DNA of 64,000 nt from Petrosia ficiformis (lineage: Eukaryota > Porifera > Demospongiae > Haplosclerida > Petrosiidae), in NCBI GenBank assembly GCA_947044365.1, contig OX345636.1:55407746-55471745 (forward strand), read 5' to 3'. Each line of letters opens with the position of its first letter. Position 1 is the stretch's first letter. The translations under genes were made by a program, and so were the position numbers. The notes below the pieces were generated by a model that did no database searches, had not been told where the DNA came from, and was given only the letters and a program-made list of their open reading frames with translations. This document shows positions 1 through 11,720 of this stretch, piece after piece.

Positions 1-856
1 ACATCACATGTGATCAATACTCACTACAGACAGTATATATAAGTCAGACAGGACACATACACAGAAGGAATAGACAGAATGACATACAGATTGATATGAT
101 TATAAATATATGTTTACAGATACATACAAGTATGGATATAATACTTATCCATGTGCATAATCATACAATGGATAAGTGAATAGATAGTTACATGTATACA
201 ATTCTATGCAAAGATAAATAGATAGATAGATAGATACAGGTAGATAGATAGATAGATCTACAAGACTGGCATTGACCTGATTGAGATGGCGTTTTTTGAA
301 CTGCTAGGCCTAGGAAATTGGTTTAAGGTTCAAAAATTGATTCATTTGCTGCACATTTGAAGCTAAATTCTCCTTTTGAAGCTTCTCTCTTAGGAAATTT
401 CAGAAACGATAAATGTTGAACTCGTATCATAATATTCCATAGTACATTATACTTGTATTGTTCATTAATGCTAACATGTGTGTATTCATTCAAGAGTGTT
501 TCTAATGTAGTCTCAATGTTACTCACATCATATATGGATGTGTATTTAAATGTATATTGGTTAGTACAGTTACAAGGAATAGTATGAATTTCAATTTAGC
601 TTGTCAATTGTCATAAAGAAGGAAGGGTCTGCATACTATTTTATTACACAATCCTTGTTGAGGTTTCATGTCCACTATCTTATCATGTTGCTGTTACATT
701 ACATTAATTTGTCATCAAATGGAAAATGCCATTTACATTATTCTAATGACCAGACTTGTAAAAACTAATCACTGACTCAGTGTCGGCTAAGAATGGAATC
801 ATATACTACTTGAGGCAGTTGCTCCAGTAAATCTTCCTTTTAATGCCTCAAAACTT
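1..856. other. Left edge, no supported gene
   Basis: AT-rich DNA. A TAGA tetranucleotide repeat lies at about 200-260. From about 560 the sequence resembles the interior of the MITE at 47983-48382 (shared TTAGTACAGTT followed by CAAGGAATA). A 67-codon minus-strand open frame at 323-526 has no in-frame ATG and ends next to a GTGAGT-like donor, so it is at most an exon fragment. I see no confident gene. Confidence 0.5.
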
Positions 857-1120
857 GGGCTGGGATGAAAATTGGATTAATCAATTAATCAATCGATATT
901 GAAAATTCTTTTGATTATCGACTTTATGTCTGTGATATTGATTATGCTAATTATTCCAAAATACTTACTTTTCAAGCATGTGACAGTAAATTATTTAAGT
1001 GACAACTGAGAAGCCATTTTGATCATCAAATGGGAGGAGTTTCTTGTATTAATTGGCTTAATTGGCCTAATTACTTCCACTGATTTTATCAATCTATAAT
1101 CTCAGATGATTCCCAGCCCT
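857..1120 (+). mobile_element. hAT-like MITE, copy 1
   Basis: It starts GGGCTGGGATGAA and ends TTCCCAGCCC, giving short terminal inverted repeats of the hAT kind. A second copy lies in opposite orientation at about 23550-23799 and shares the interior, including the GGAGGAGTT..TTAATTGGC block and the Cys-free ATCGAT-rich ends. No coding capacity is seen, and I could not identify a clean 8-bp target duplication. Confidence 0.6.
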
Positions 1121-1189
1121 ACTGAAACCCATGAAGAGCTACTAGGGTTTGTAACTCTACTACATTATTAGTACTAAGAATCTCGGATA

Positions 1190-1905
1190 TTACCCTCGCC
1201 GCGTAGCGTAGGCGGAAGGGTACGGTAATCGTTTTGTCTGTGTGTCTGTGTGTTAGCAATTTTTCTGAAAAAATATAAACATTGACATTTCAAAAGGGGT
1301 ACTGGTAGACTTCAAATTATACAAGGAAACAAAATAACGTAGGAATTCTTCTAAAACCTTTTGGTTCTAAAGTTATGACAATTTTTATAACTCACAGTTG
1401 CCGTTTTACGACTTTAAGATGAAACGAGGGCAATAACGAGAGTAAATATGGACACACAAAACACAATTGATCCTGTTTCATGGCTGTCGCTCGCCAAGAA
1501 ACACTTCACACCAAAAACAATCGAGGTAATGGTTGCTACTACACCACCATTGTTGCAAGATAGAAAGCTACCTAGCTCCACCTACAGGTATGTGCACGTG
1601 CGCATGCTTGCAAAGCGTCATGTACTAAACACGTTGGAGACTTTAGAGTTAGACTTCAGATATTTTTCGTTGTTTTTCGAAGGAAAACAGCGAATAAGAT
1701 GTAAGATATATATACAAATTATACATTTCTTTCATTGATATTCTTATTTTGTCTTTTAAGATATAAAGTTATAACTTTTTTAATCCCCATAAATATTTTT
1801 CAAATTTATGTGTATTCAGCATTGTTTGTTTCATACACAAACTTTATTATATTTTGAGAACAATTGTAGTGCTTTGTATTACTTTGCCACATAGGCGAGG
1901 GTTCT
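1190..1905 (+). mobile_element. Repeat unit bounded by ACCCTCGCC / GGCGAGGGT
   Basis: The unit begins with an imperfect hairpin (TACCCTCGCC..GGCGGAAGGGTA) and ends near 1893-1905 with the inverse GGCGAGGGT. It is clearly more GC-rich than its surroundings at both ends. It encloses the small two-exon ORF at 1448-1774. The outer limits are approximate and the element class is not recognised. Confidence 0.35.
1448..1774 (+). CDS. Hypothetical 88-residue protein, two exons
   Basis: Exon 1 is 1448-1700 and opens with ATGGACACACAAAAC. It ends at a good donor (GTAAGATA). A 60-bp intron ends in CTTTTAAG at 1760. Exon 2 (1761-1774) closes the frame with TAA, giving 88 residues. The protein is basic near the middle (HVRMLAKRH) and has no signal peptide or membrane segment. 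It lies inside the repeat unit at 1190-1905, so it may be part of that element rather than a host gene. I do not recognise the family. The alternative is the unspliced 96-codon frame to 1738. Confidence 0.35.
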
Positions 1906-3564
1906 GTCCCGACGGCGCTCGTTGTATTGTGGTAATTGAGTCGCATGTGTTTTATTTGTTGTGAGGCTATAAATGTGATTATTACACAGCTCTATATATG
2001 ACTCTGATTAGCAACCAGACTATCATTCACCTGTTTGAGATTATGATCGTCTGTGGATGAAACTAATTTAACTAAATGTGAGTATTGTACTTAAAATGTG
2101 GCGCTATGGTGAGGTTTGTTTCGTGTTACATGCAATTAGCTGGCAGTGTTAATGTTTTTGATCTTAGGTTTTTTGTGCAACAAAATTGATGAAGTAACAT
2201 GTAGTGATATCATATTTATGTGTTCAGTATAATTATGTGTGTATAGTCACTTGTGTTATATATAATAATCCTACTATTTGCTATGTATATCAGTGTTTTT
2301 CATAACCTCATAAGGCACACTATTGACCAATAAACTTTTTATTTGGCACTGTACAGTTCTCTCTTTTGGCCAGATGGTTGTTAAGATATATTACCACAAT
2401 AACCATTGTTGAGCCAATTTGGCCCGTACTCTGATATACTAGTAATGTAGTTAAATGTGATTGTTCATTATATGAATCTATACTACTGAATGTAGGGAGT
2501 AATAACTAATAAGCTATTGTAAGGAGCCATTAATAATATAAACATTCATTAGAAGATGTATTATTAGGTAAAGTAGGTATTAGAAGACATAATTATTGTT
2601 TGTTTTTTTATAAACTAATGTAGTGAGACTGTGTACAAAATGAAAATTTCACTTCTATTTACTTTGTAATACTGCTTTTAGATTAGAAGTTTCCATAGCA
2701 ACCAGGCTTACACCCAAGAGGTGCTATTTGTAAACATGCATCATGATGCATGTGTATGAGCATCCCATTTTTAACAGTGTATATACATGTATATATATAT
2801 TTTATACAGCATGGAAACTGTCAGATTTCCCTGATGAGTTTATCGCTTTCTATCTTTAGAAATATAAGAGACATCATTATAACAAGAACTAATCAAAGAG
2901 GATAATCAGAAGTACACTGAAGAATATCAATAGATTAAGCATAAATTATCATGTATGTGTAATAGTAACTATAAGAAAACACAATCTCATCTTGTTTTTT
3001 CATGGTTTCTCATCCTGTGTGTGTGAAAATATTTGATATCTTAATAAAATGACAGTTTGTGAATGTAGTTTTCACAATATAAAATATCCACCATTTATAG
3101 GAACAACACACTTATTATTCACTAGAATGTATGATGTAGTGTAATGACTAATCACACTTCTTATTTATTCATTCATTTCTGTGACTATGGTCCTTTGTCT
3201 ATTTGGAATAAGTGGCCCTCTCTAGTCTCACTAGTAATATAGATGGTAGTGATAATACGCTGCAGATTATACATAACACCTATACATAACTATTGTTTTT
3301 ATTCCTATTATATGACATGTAGCTACTTTATATGCTAAGGTATACAGAGGAAAGTTAAGTTGTATTTAAATTCATGTAATCAACTGAATAATGAAATAAC
3401 TCATTTACAGTATAGTTATTTATGTGTCAATATAATAATATTCAATTCGCTTATTACTACAGTTAAACAGTTTAAGTGTAGTCTGTGACTCTATGTATTA
3501 TTACGCCCACAACTAAATATTGTCATGCTAATTGGATTCCTGAAAGCAGACAAATATATATTGT
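1906..3564. other. Intergenic, nothing recognised
   Basis: AT-rich sequence with stops in all frames. I see no domain-bearing reading frame, tandem array or clear inverted repeat. It directly precedes the En/Spm-like ORF and could include that element's decayed 5' part. Confidence 0.5.
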
Positions 3565-4659
3565 ATGCTAAATGTTGAATATTCATTACACATGACTGAA
3601 GATATAAGGAGACATGGTCCACTCGACAACTACTGGTGTTTCATGTACGAAAGAAATGTTAAATATTATAAGCAGCAAACAACAAACATGAAATCAATGT
3701 GCAAAACATTTGCAGATAGGGAGGCACAACTTCATTTTGCAAGAGTCTTTTTAGGTACAAATTGCTTACCTTTAAACACACAAACATTTTGCCTTTCTTC
3801 ATTGAAAAAGGAGCCTATTCTGCTAAAGGCTTCCTCAGTTGATGAAGCAATCAGTTTGAAGGAGTTTATTGAAAGTAAATCAAATGAAATACATTTGGCT
3901 GAAGCTTTAGGGAATGGAATACTTTTAGGTGCAGGGAGCTTTATTACACTAACCCAACAGCAGCAGAATGACATAACATATTGGGTACGAAAAAATGGTG
4001 TTACACCATTAGGATGGTGTAATTATTGTATCTCTTTTAAGCGTATTGTTAGGGTTACTGACTTTGGGGTTGCCATTCTCTTTCGGAAAGGGGAGAATGC
4101 TGTTCTCCGTGACAGTGATTATGTGGACCGAGAATGGGTAGTTGAGATTAAGTCATTTCTCCTTTATGGACCACTAAATGGCCGCTATTTTTATTTTGTA
4201 GATGGAGTATACTATGTTGCTAAATCCTTGAGTTCTACCCAAATTGATGTTGATGATTGGACTGGGCAACCAAAGCTTATACAACGGGACTTTAAACAGC
4301 TTTGCATACAACCCTTAAATTTACTTGATAGAAAGGTAATTCTTCATAAGAACCAGATTTCTAATGCTACGTATTTTCTATCAATTGATCTTGAAAAACC
4401 AATCAACTTGTTGAACCCTGTCGTACCACATTACCCATCTAGAGGGGAAGTGGTAGAGATTCTTCTTGATGGTGCCACGAATATGGTATTAGTTGAATCA
4501 GTTGACGATGTCAATCAGAAATTTAATGGATATCGACTTGTAAAAGTTGGGGGACGTAATCCAAGATACAAGAAATCTAACTTCATTACATATTGTGTTA
4601 CATTTGTTGTGTGTAAAGTTGAACATACTGTTAATGCTGGATGTATATATTGTAAATAA
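3565..4659 (+). CDS. En/Spm (CACTA)-like transposon protein, C-terminal part
   Basis: An uninterrupted 364-codon frame in one exon, starting ATG and ending TAA, with AATAAA at 4720-4725. Residues 9-60 (HMTEDIRRHGPLDNYW, then FMYERNVKYYK and TTNMKSMCKTFADREAQ) resemble the DUF4218-type segment that follows the transposase core in TNP2/En-Spm proteins: the HL..E....GP...W..ERN..K pattern. The middle has a WVVEIKSFLLYGPLNGRYFYF stretch like the DUF4216-type tail. No catalytic transposase core is present upstream, so this is probably the 3' fragment of a larger element that has kept its frame. The family match is from memory of motif layout and needs a profile search. Confidence 0.5.
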   Translation: MLNVEYSLHMTEDIRRHGPLDNYWCFMYERNVKYYKQQTTNMKSMCKTFADREAQLHFARVFLGTNCLPLNTQTFCLSSLKKEPILLKASSVDEAISLKEFIESKSNEIHLAEALGNGILLGAGSFITLTQQQQNDITYWVRKNGVTPLGWCNYCISFKRIVRVTDFGVAILFRKGENAVLRDSDYVDREWVVEIKSFLLYGPLNGRYFYFVDGVYYVAKSLSSTQIDVDDWTGQPKLIQRDFKQLCIQPLNLLDRKVILHKNQISNATYFLSIDLEKPINLLNPVVPHYPSRGEVVEILLDGATNMVLVESVDDVNQKFNGYRLVKVGGRNPRYKKSNFITYCVTFVVCKVEHTVNAGCIYCK

Positions 4660-4717
4660 TTTAATTATCTGTATTACAGAACAGAATTGAGTATTGATAT
4701 TTTGATTATATATGATG

Positions 4718-5382
4718 TCAATAAAATACAGTGTTTTGATAAATAACTTGGTGATGAAGTGTAGAAGATATTGTTACATGGGTAACTCCACAATAGCTGT
4801 AACATTGGTGCCGTAACTCTGATAAGGGTACATCCAGCAGTCTGAAGTAAATAGTAATTACTAACAAAAATAAAATTAGTTCTATACTGACAAATTTAAA
4901 CCTTGCTAGATAAAAATGAATCATGTTTTTATGACAAACATAAATCTTCGATTTTATATCTGATGTGTAAGTAACTACAGACTGTAAAGAACGTTTTGCT
5001 CTTTCATAATCGCTTTGACTCTGAAAAGTTGTATAAAGTAAATAATTATACATGTATTGTTTTTAGCAGAACTCACAGCAAATTGATTTTCTTCCATTAC
5101 GAAGGAAGGATTTCTATTCAATCCCACCTCCCTAAATGCATCTGAATATTCTACTTTAATGTCGTCTCTGAAGTCTGTATTGTGTAGTAAAATGTCTGTA
5201 GTCTGTTTCGCCCGCGTTAATGTTGATGAGTATACGTAAATTGGTCTTTGTAATTGTTCTATTAACTGTTCTCCTGTCTTTCTAGCTTGTTGTTGCCCCG
5301 AATAAGTTAAAGTGCAATCACTGTCATCATTCATATGGAAGTAGTTTCCATGACGTATAAAGTAGATGTCTATATTGTTCAT
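4718..5382 (-). CDS. Histidine phosphatase (PGAM-like), 182 aa, three exons
   Basis: Minus strand. Exon 1 is 5382-5077, exon 2 is 5020-4902 and exon 3 is 4841-4718. Both introns are GT-AG (56 and 60 bp) and the frame closes at TGA. The phosphohistidine motif RHG is at residues 10-12 (IYFIRHGNY). LTYSGQQQARKTGEQL follows, then SSTLTRAKQT with the phosphate-binding Arg, and the second catalytic His is at residue 132 (IYVCHKN). These are the hallmarks of branch-1 histidine phosphatases of the PGAM5/cofactor-dependent mutase fold. The protein is short for the family but has the whole core. An upstream exon at 5501-5457 (ATG..GAG), joined at 5403, would add 22 in-frame residues for a 204-residue form. 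Substrate is unknown, and no targeting signal is evident in the shorter form. Confidence 0.8.
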
Positions 5383-5802
5383 TTTGAATTTTTCACTACT
5401 ATTCTATAGTGAATGTTAATGTTCTATAAATTAATCTTGATAGCATTTATATTTACCTCTAGATCTTTTGGTTTCATTTTAGGGACAACTTGATCTTCCA
5501 TTTTTTAATACCTTGCAGTCTCATGGAGCTACTAAATTACAAACAAATTACCTAAGTGTTGATCAGATTTAGATTCAACTGATAGGGTGGCATGTTACCA
5601 TGGTATCAACTTCCAATTTATAATTCACAACATTTATACAATGTGAAACTTCATATTGCATCATTTCATTGTAAATTAATGTGATTTATATATTTTAAGA
5701 TGTGGAATATGAAATCAAAAACACAATTGTTGTAAAATTCATTGTGTTTTGTTGTAGAAAGCAAAATTGCAAACCTTGTAATATGAATTTTTTTTCCTGT
5801 GT

Positions 5803-6044
5803 AGGTCCTATGTACAAAACATAGGACCTGAGTTTTGTGTCTGAGGATGTGATATAGCCCGAGCCTGCGAGTGCTATATCACATTCAAAGACACAAAATT
5901 AGGGTCCTATTTATGGTATATAGGACCTATTAACATACTATATATTGATTGTATGATGGTGACATCTCCTGTATAGTGTGCACATGGAAGGTCTATATGC
6001 AATATATAAGAACTCACCACATCAAAGGGGTAATGTCACCATCA
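5803..6044 (-). mobile_element. MITE family 1, copy 1
   Basis: One end carries AGGTCCTATGT repeats and the other carries CTCACCACATCAAAGG..TGTCACCATCAT. The same two ends occur in reverse order at 52354-52560, and the second end alone occurs at 55020-55146. The copy also contains a local hairpin (GTAGGTCCTATGT / ACATAGGACCT). It has no coding capacity. Confidence 0.65.
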
Positions 6045-6439
6045 TAATTATATACTTTATAATATATATAATTATATATATTATATATATATATACACGC
6101 TAGCTGACTCCATGTTTGATTACGCCCACAACTAATTAATGTTGCTGCAGACTCACATTCAAACGCACTGTATTCCTCGCGCTAAAACGCTTGGCAATTA
6201 TATAATACTGTAACACTTGATGTCAATGAATAAGAACAACTGGTTGAAAAAAAAACAATCTGCAGTTTTATAATTATATAAATATGAAAAGATCAACAAT
6301 ACATTATTCAATAAACAGAAAGAATGAATGATGATTTAAACACGTTCTTCTCGAATTACATTAACTTCAACTAATAATGATTATTTGAAGGCAAGATATT
6401 CCTAATAGTATGAATAATAGTTTATACTAAAAGATTCAT

Positions 6440-6657
6440 ATTATAATGACTATTTTATTATATTATTTGTTGTCGTTATTAAAATGTTGATTTATACTGT
6501 TTTCAGTTATAATTATATTATACTAATTGCATTAATACAATTAATGAAATTATTATAACAATTTCATAACATTCTCATCATGTGATACCAGTGTTGACAC
6601 TTTACAGACCACAAGGTATAGCTCTTAAGTTCTTTCCTATCTCTTGAGCTGTTTCCA
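6440..6657 (+). promoter_or_regulatory. 5' flank shared by both Kelch gene copies
   Basis: This flank and 46380-46562 are recognisably homologous: CATAACATTCTCA, the CCAGT..GTTG.CACTTTACA block and ACAAGGT.T.GCTCTTAAGTT all recur, immediately ahead of the first ATG. It therefore probably holds the promoter and 5' leader of both copies. No single core element can be assigned with confidence. Confidence 0.35.
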
Positions 6658-8671
6658 ATGGCTAGTGAGTGAATTATTATGATAATAATTATTTTAATAT
6701 GTAGTTGTTAATGAACAAGTACTAGTTTGGTTTTTTATAACATACGTTTGTTAAATATGTGTGTTACTTGTATGTTATTATAATCATTATTGATTGTTTA
6801 TTATCAGGTGAATATCAATTGGGATGGAGGACTGGACACTCCACTGTAGTCATTACAAATACTTTATATTGTTGGGGAGGAGAACAGAAGCACATTCCTA
6901 AAGTACATGACAATAATGTGAGGACGAAGATTACATCTTCTGTTGATTTATTCCATTTACCGACTTTCAAATGGGAGAATAGACCTACTGCAGGTACTCC
7001 ACCTGCTGGAGTGAGAGACTATGCTTCCACTACATAGAGAACAATATCTTTTACTATGGAGGATGCTGCAAACCTGGTGATTGCTATCATAATAACTTAT
7101 ACGAACTTAACTCTCTTAATAACAACTGGAGGGAGGTGGTTAACAGTACTCCTGATAATGTACCAATGAAAAAAATCAGCTGTGGAATGATATCATACAA
7201 AATGAACGGAAAATATAATTTACTACTTTTTGGAGGATATGGACCAGTTCCATTTACTACACACTCCCATTCCCAGTATATTCCTGATCCTAACATACCA
7301 AATCTTTGCTTTACAAATGAAGCACACATCATGTGTGCTACTACATCACCAGGCTTTACATAACTCACATTATATATTACATCATAATGATAATTATCAT
7401 GTATTTTCTTCAGGTCAATGGATAGTTCCTGCCATAACAGGTACTCATCCACCACCATGTGCTGGATTTTCCATGCATACACTTCATAATAATCAAGGTG
7501 TAATGTTTGGTGGGGATACTATTGATGAGACTGGTGTACATACTGTAGATGATCTATATATATTTAGCTGTACACACAATACAATAGTGAGTTAATAATT
7601 GTTAAGTGTTTACTATTTATAGTAAAAATTGTATTTTTTTAATATTAAATATTTGTTTATATATAAAATATAAAATTATATTAACAGTTGTGTATTATGA
7701 ATGAGACCAGACTCTTCCAGTCTAGACACATAATGACACAAGGGATAGAAAGGAACTGGTTTCACTCAATGAATATTATATTGTAGCCTTGTCCCGAAGG
7801 CCCTTACTTAACAGGCGTGCTGATAGAGGTGCGATAGATTAGTATTGGATTAGTATCAGTACTTCGTCATTACTCAGTACCATGAATACCAATCGATTTC
7901 TGACGTGGAAGCCCTCACATGATTATTGATAATGTTAAAATGTTTACTCGTTGAAGAGTATATGTTTTGTTTATTAGTAAATACATGTAATAGTAAATCA
8001 AAATGTATATGAGTAATTACTTGTAAACCACACCTCTTATTAATAAAATAATCAACTTTTGATGTATATTTTTATTACTAATACTATAGGACTTTCAGAA
8101 AATAGTGAAATCTACAATGAACTGGCCTAAGAAAATAAGTTTTCATGCCAGTACAATCATTAATACAATATCAAATAAAGTTGTGACTTCTCATTTAATA
8201 ATATCAGGTGGATGGGATGAGTATGGTAACACACTAAACGACTTTTGGATAATTCAATTATCCAGTTTCATCTGTTATAAGGTAATGTACATCACATGAC
8301 TCGTATAATACATTGTTATCTTATATATTAATTTATATTGTTATCAGTTTTGTTACCGTCATGTTAAAAAAAACTCAAATTACATTTATGATATAATTTG
8401 AAACACACTATATTTTGTACTAATATATAATAATGTGTTCCTCATTTATAACATGTAATCATATTGTTTATATGTTAATATGATCATTGATCTCTTCAGA
8501 TTAATCTACCTGAGTCTGTTGTAAAGAGGTTTGACCACTCTATGACATCATATGAAATATCCAATGGACATGTTTGGTTGGTGGTAACTGGAGGATCTAA
8601 AGAAAATAATCAGTCTCATAATGCTAATATTGTAATAACAGGTTCTGATGTTACATTTATTATTGAATTAG
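6658..8671 (+). pseudogene. Kelch-domain exons 1-5 of upstream paralogue (copy A)
   Basis: Exons are 6658-6664, 6808-7352, 7414-7586, 8090-8281 and 8500-8671. Exon lengths equal those of copy B except exon 2, which has 545 instead of 546 bases. The missing base lies near 7030 (after RDYAS) and shifts the frame to an early stop; the next frame then continues the homology to the exon end. The donor of exon 2 is GC (CCAG then GCTTTA) where copy B has GT. Kelch motifs remain visible, such as GWRTGHSTVV with CWGGE, YYGG and LLFGGYG, and ISGGWDEYGN with FWII. Exons 3-5 are open. Downstream exons are scattered or inverted (see 10431-29011), so I call it a pseudogene. A base-calling error could explain the single deletion. 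Confidence 0.75.
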
Positions 8672-8969
8672 GTATGATAATTAATATACATATCCTGTGA
8701 TATATTAGTGATCATTATCATTTACTGGAATCACTAGTGATGTGTATAGTTTATGATATACAGGAATATTAAACTATATGATAATCTAGTTTCTGTGTAT
8801 ACAAGATAATAATCTAATAGTTGTATCTTCACTGATAATTTCAAGTTCTTATCTATTCGGGGATATTCAAATATTCTATGAATCATAAACGAAACCTAAG
8901 AGAACTTTTGAAGTCAATCCATTACATTCCTTAGAAACAGTATTACAACCCACAGCTACAATGATAGGA

Positions 8970-9660
8970 ACATAGTGTGTATTGTACATGTGTGTATGTA
9001 TGCATGTATGTTCACATGTCATAACTTCACATGTAATTACGTTATGTTCTTGCATGAGTATGTACTTGCTTACTTATATTTGTACTATTTACTCGTTTGT
9101 GCAAGTCATGTGTATATAAGTGCATATATAGATGTATATATGTACATGATTGCATATTATAATTATATTTACTTACATAATTATGTACGAGCATGGTATA
9201 TACATGTACGTATATGCATACTTATTTATGTATTGTACTTGTGTATATACACATATATGCATGTACTTGTGTGTATTCACATACAGAGAATATACATACT
9301 TACGTACATATGTACTTACAAATGTATTTGCAGTTAATATAATGTATATAATTATATATATAATTATATATATTATATTTCAAATATTTATATTTCATTT
9401 GTGTTTATGATTATGTATGTTTGTATATATAATATATGTAATATACGTAGTATGTATATCTGTTTGTAAACATATGCACTTGATTGAGCATGCTATGTAT
9501 GCATGCATTTGTACATAAGTACATGTGTATGTACGTACTAACTTACATTTGTAAATATGTACGTAAATGTGTATGTACACGCATAAATATTTATGTACAT
9601 TCTTAAATTAATATGTACTTACTTACATATGTATGTATCTATTTGTATATATGTACATAT
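8970..9660. repeat. Degenerate TATG/TACA microsatellite in intron 5 of copy A
   Basis: Alternating purine/pyrimidine DNA rich in TGTATGTA, TACATGTA and ATATAT. Apparent open frames of Tyr/Ile/Cys/His repeats on both strands are artefacts. Copy B has the same kind of array at the same intron position (49945 onward), so the array predates the gene duplication. Confidence 0.8.
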
Positions 9661-9664
9661 ACCA

Positions 9665-10046
9665 TAGTTAGCAGAAACATCAAAGAGCCGACAGGGCGTA
9701 TATATGGCATATATCCCCGACCACAGGGCAGTTATACAACCGCAGGGAAGTTATACAACCACATCAAAGTTCGTTCACGAGTACAGCAGGGATATATGCC
9801 ATATATCATCCCTGGTATGACGTCATGCACATGCGCAGTCGATCTAGTCACCAAATGTCTACAGAGAATGAAGGCTATGTCGACAAGTAAACACACAAAA
9901 GAAGCTCTCTTTGTCTCTTAAAAAAAGAATCAATATATGGGCGCTTCTCCCAGGAACTATTCGCCCCATATTGCTGAAAGTGTAAGGTGTGTTAGCCTGT
10001 TACTCGTGTCCATTGTCCTGTTCTTCTTTGATGTTTCTGTTAGCTA
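9665..10046 (+). mobile_element. MITE with 22-bp TIRs (CAGAAACATCAAAGA)
   Basis: The left end TAGTTAGCAGAAACATCAAA is matched by the inverse TTTGATGTTTCTGTTAGCTA at the right end. The flanking TA on both sides fits a TA target duplication. The interior is GC-richer than the neighbourhood and contains a smaller palindrome around the TATATGGCATATATCCC and GGGATATATGCCATATA pair. No transposase is seen. GC-rich tail sequence (to about 10145) may be a separate repeat. Confidence 0.65.
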
Positions 10047-10430
10047 TAGAATATATTATATGTACCATGGCTTCTCGGTATATATGGCGAATATAAGACC
10101 CTTGCACCTCGATATTGGCCCTTGGCTTCGCCTCGAGCCAAAATAAACAGGCCTGTCGCAGACGTCAAAGAATGCATAATGTGAGTTATCTATTAGTTTG
10201 TTGGTATCTGTGTTAATGGTTATTTCTCCATTCATGTAGATGTTTAAGTACGGTAGTATTAGATGGCTTCCAATTTCATGTTGCTGTAGATTTGGCTTTT
10301 GTCCCTATACAGTTGATACGTATGCCCCTAATGAAGGTTTAAAGTACCTTGATGCTTCTTTGATTATAAGTATATACCTGTTATTATTATTTGAACAAGC
10401 TTGAATATTATACAAACATAAAATCCTAAC

Positions 10431-11720
10431 CTATATGAGATGCACTGGTAGTTGATTCATGTGGTGTAGCACTATCCTGTGAATATCTTGTTTGATGACT
10501 TGTAGATTCTAAAAAGCAAGAGAGGATTAGCTGACTTGTCATATAAACACAAGTGATATATTATGTATGAATAAAACACCCACGAGGTAATAGGCCAAGG
10601 GTGTAGCCCAAGACACTTATCTCAAGGGTGTTATATGCCCATAACTGCCTCTATATGTATTTTATACAATGGTAACACCAAAGTTTGCAATTAAATCACA
10701 TTTAACGTCAGTATTGTCAAGTACTATACCTTTACTATAAAAACTGTGAAAATACAACTAGATGGTTTAGTGGCTAGACCCTATTCTTTCTGTCTACAGG
10801 CATGTTATGGGCATATATCACCAGCAGTACATCAAAGGTTACCATGGCAATAACCCATGCAAGGTGCTTGGTAATCATTGTTATTGTATTGTGGTAATTA
10901 CTGTTTTTTGGTTATATAGTATTCTTAGTCAGGACCCACAAGTATTTTATATTTGAAGTCAGAATGTCAGGTATCCTTACCAATCCCCTGCTGGGATTGT
11001 TATACTTCTATTTTCTATAGTATAATTTTTAGTATAATATAATACTTTATTAAGTTGTAACAGGAGGGTATAATAACATACCTGTAGTGGTAGTAGTTTC
11101 CATTGTTTCAAGGAATTTACTGATATATATTTTTCTTGTATCAGAATCTATTCCAGTTAGTATTACTGGATGTCTCAAACGTGTTTTAGGATCACAAGAT
11201 GTATCAGCCCATACAGTAATAAGACAAGATGGAGGGATGGGAAGATCAGCATCGTTTGATCCAAATAAATCAGCATCTCTCTTCCTCAGCTATAGTATTG
11301 ATATTATTATAATTATATAATCAATCATACATTGTGTGTAATTAATAATGTATTATTACATTAATTATTATGTTAGCTTACTATGAGAGGTTCCTTATGA
11401 GGTTCAATACTCCATCCTCTACAAACTACTTGTTCTATACTAATAGTATCAAGTTCAATATATCCATTTACTGGATCCAGGAATGAAAACCTAATGATCT
11501 CATCTTCAATAGCATTAGGATGATTATCTTTCATATACTAATAATAAGATATTAGAGTACATTAATAATTATATTATTATAACTTAACTCACTTGTAAGA
11601 ATACTTTAATATTTTGAATAATACTGAATATCATTTTCCATTTGTTACTTCCTATTGTCTCATAATATATTTTACCAGTATATATATTATCAGGTATACC
11701 AGAATCACCAGGAACTTGTA
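10431..11720 (-). pseudogene. Inverted copy of exons 21-24 of the Kelch/ZU5 gene
   Basis: Minus strand: exon 21 at 11720-11593, exon 22 at 11537-11382, exon 23 at 11289-11082 and exon 24 at 10508-10431. The first three lengths (128, 156, 208) equal those of copy B exactly, all splice sites are GT-AG, and every frame is open. The encoded segment starts VPGDSGIPDNIYTG, continues with RKRDADLFGSND and IPPSCLITVWAD, and is nearly identical to B. Orientation is opposite to the Kelch exons of copy A and to copy B, and no exon 25 follows, so it cannot be spliced into either gene as placed. A MITE sits in the intron between exons 23 and 24. Confidence 0.8.
10575..10872 (+). mobile_element. MITE family 2, copy 1
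   Basis: Shared body: CATAACTGCCTC, ATATGTATTTTATAC.ATGGTAACAC, GTCAAGTA, TTTAGTGGCTAGA, CAGGCATGTTATGGG and ACATCAAAGGTTACCATGG. Other copies are at 15533-15770 (inverted) and, in two rearranged pieces, at 24281-24494 plus 25738-25803. There is no reading frame. The left edge is uncertain because about 50 bases before 10628 may or may not belong to it. Confidence 0.7.

Noticed and set aside
323..526. 67-codon minus-strand frame
   Set aside because: No in-frame ATG, no recognisable motif and no partner exon; kept only as a remark in the left-edge entry.
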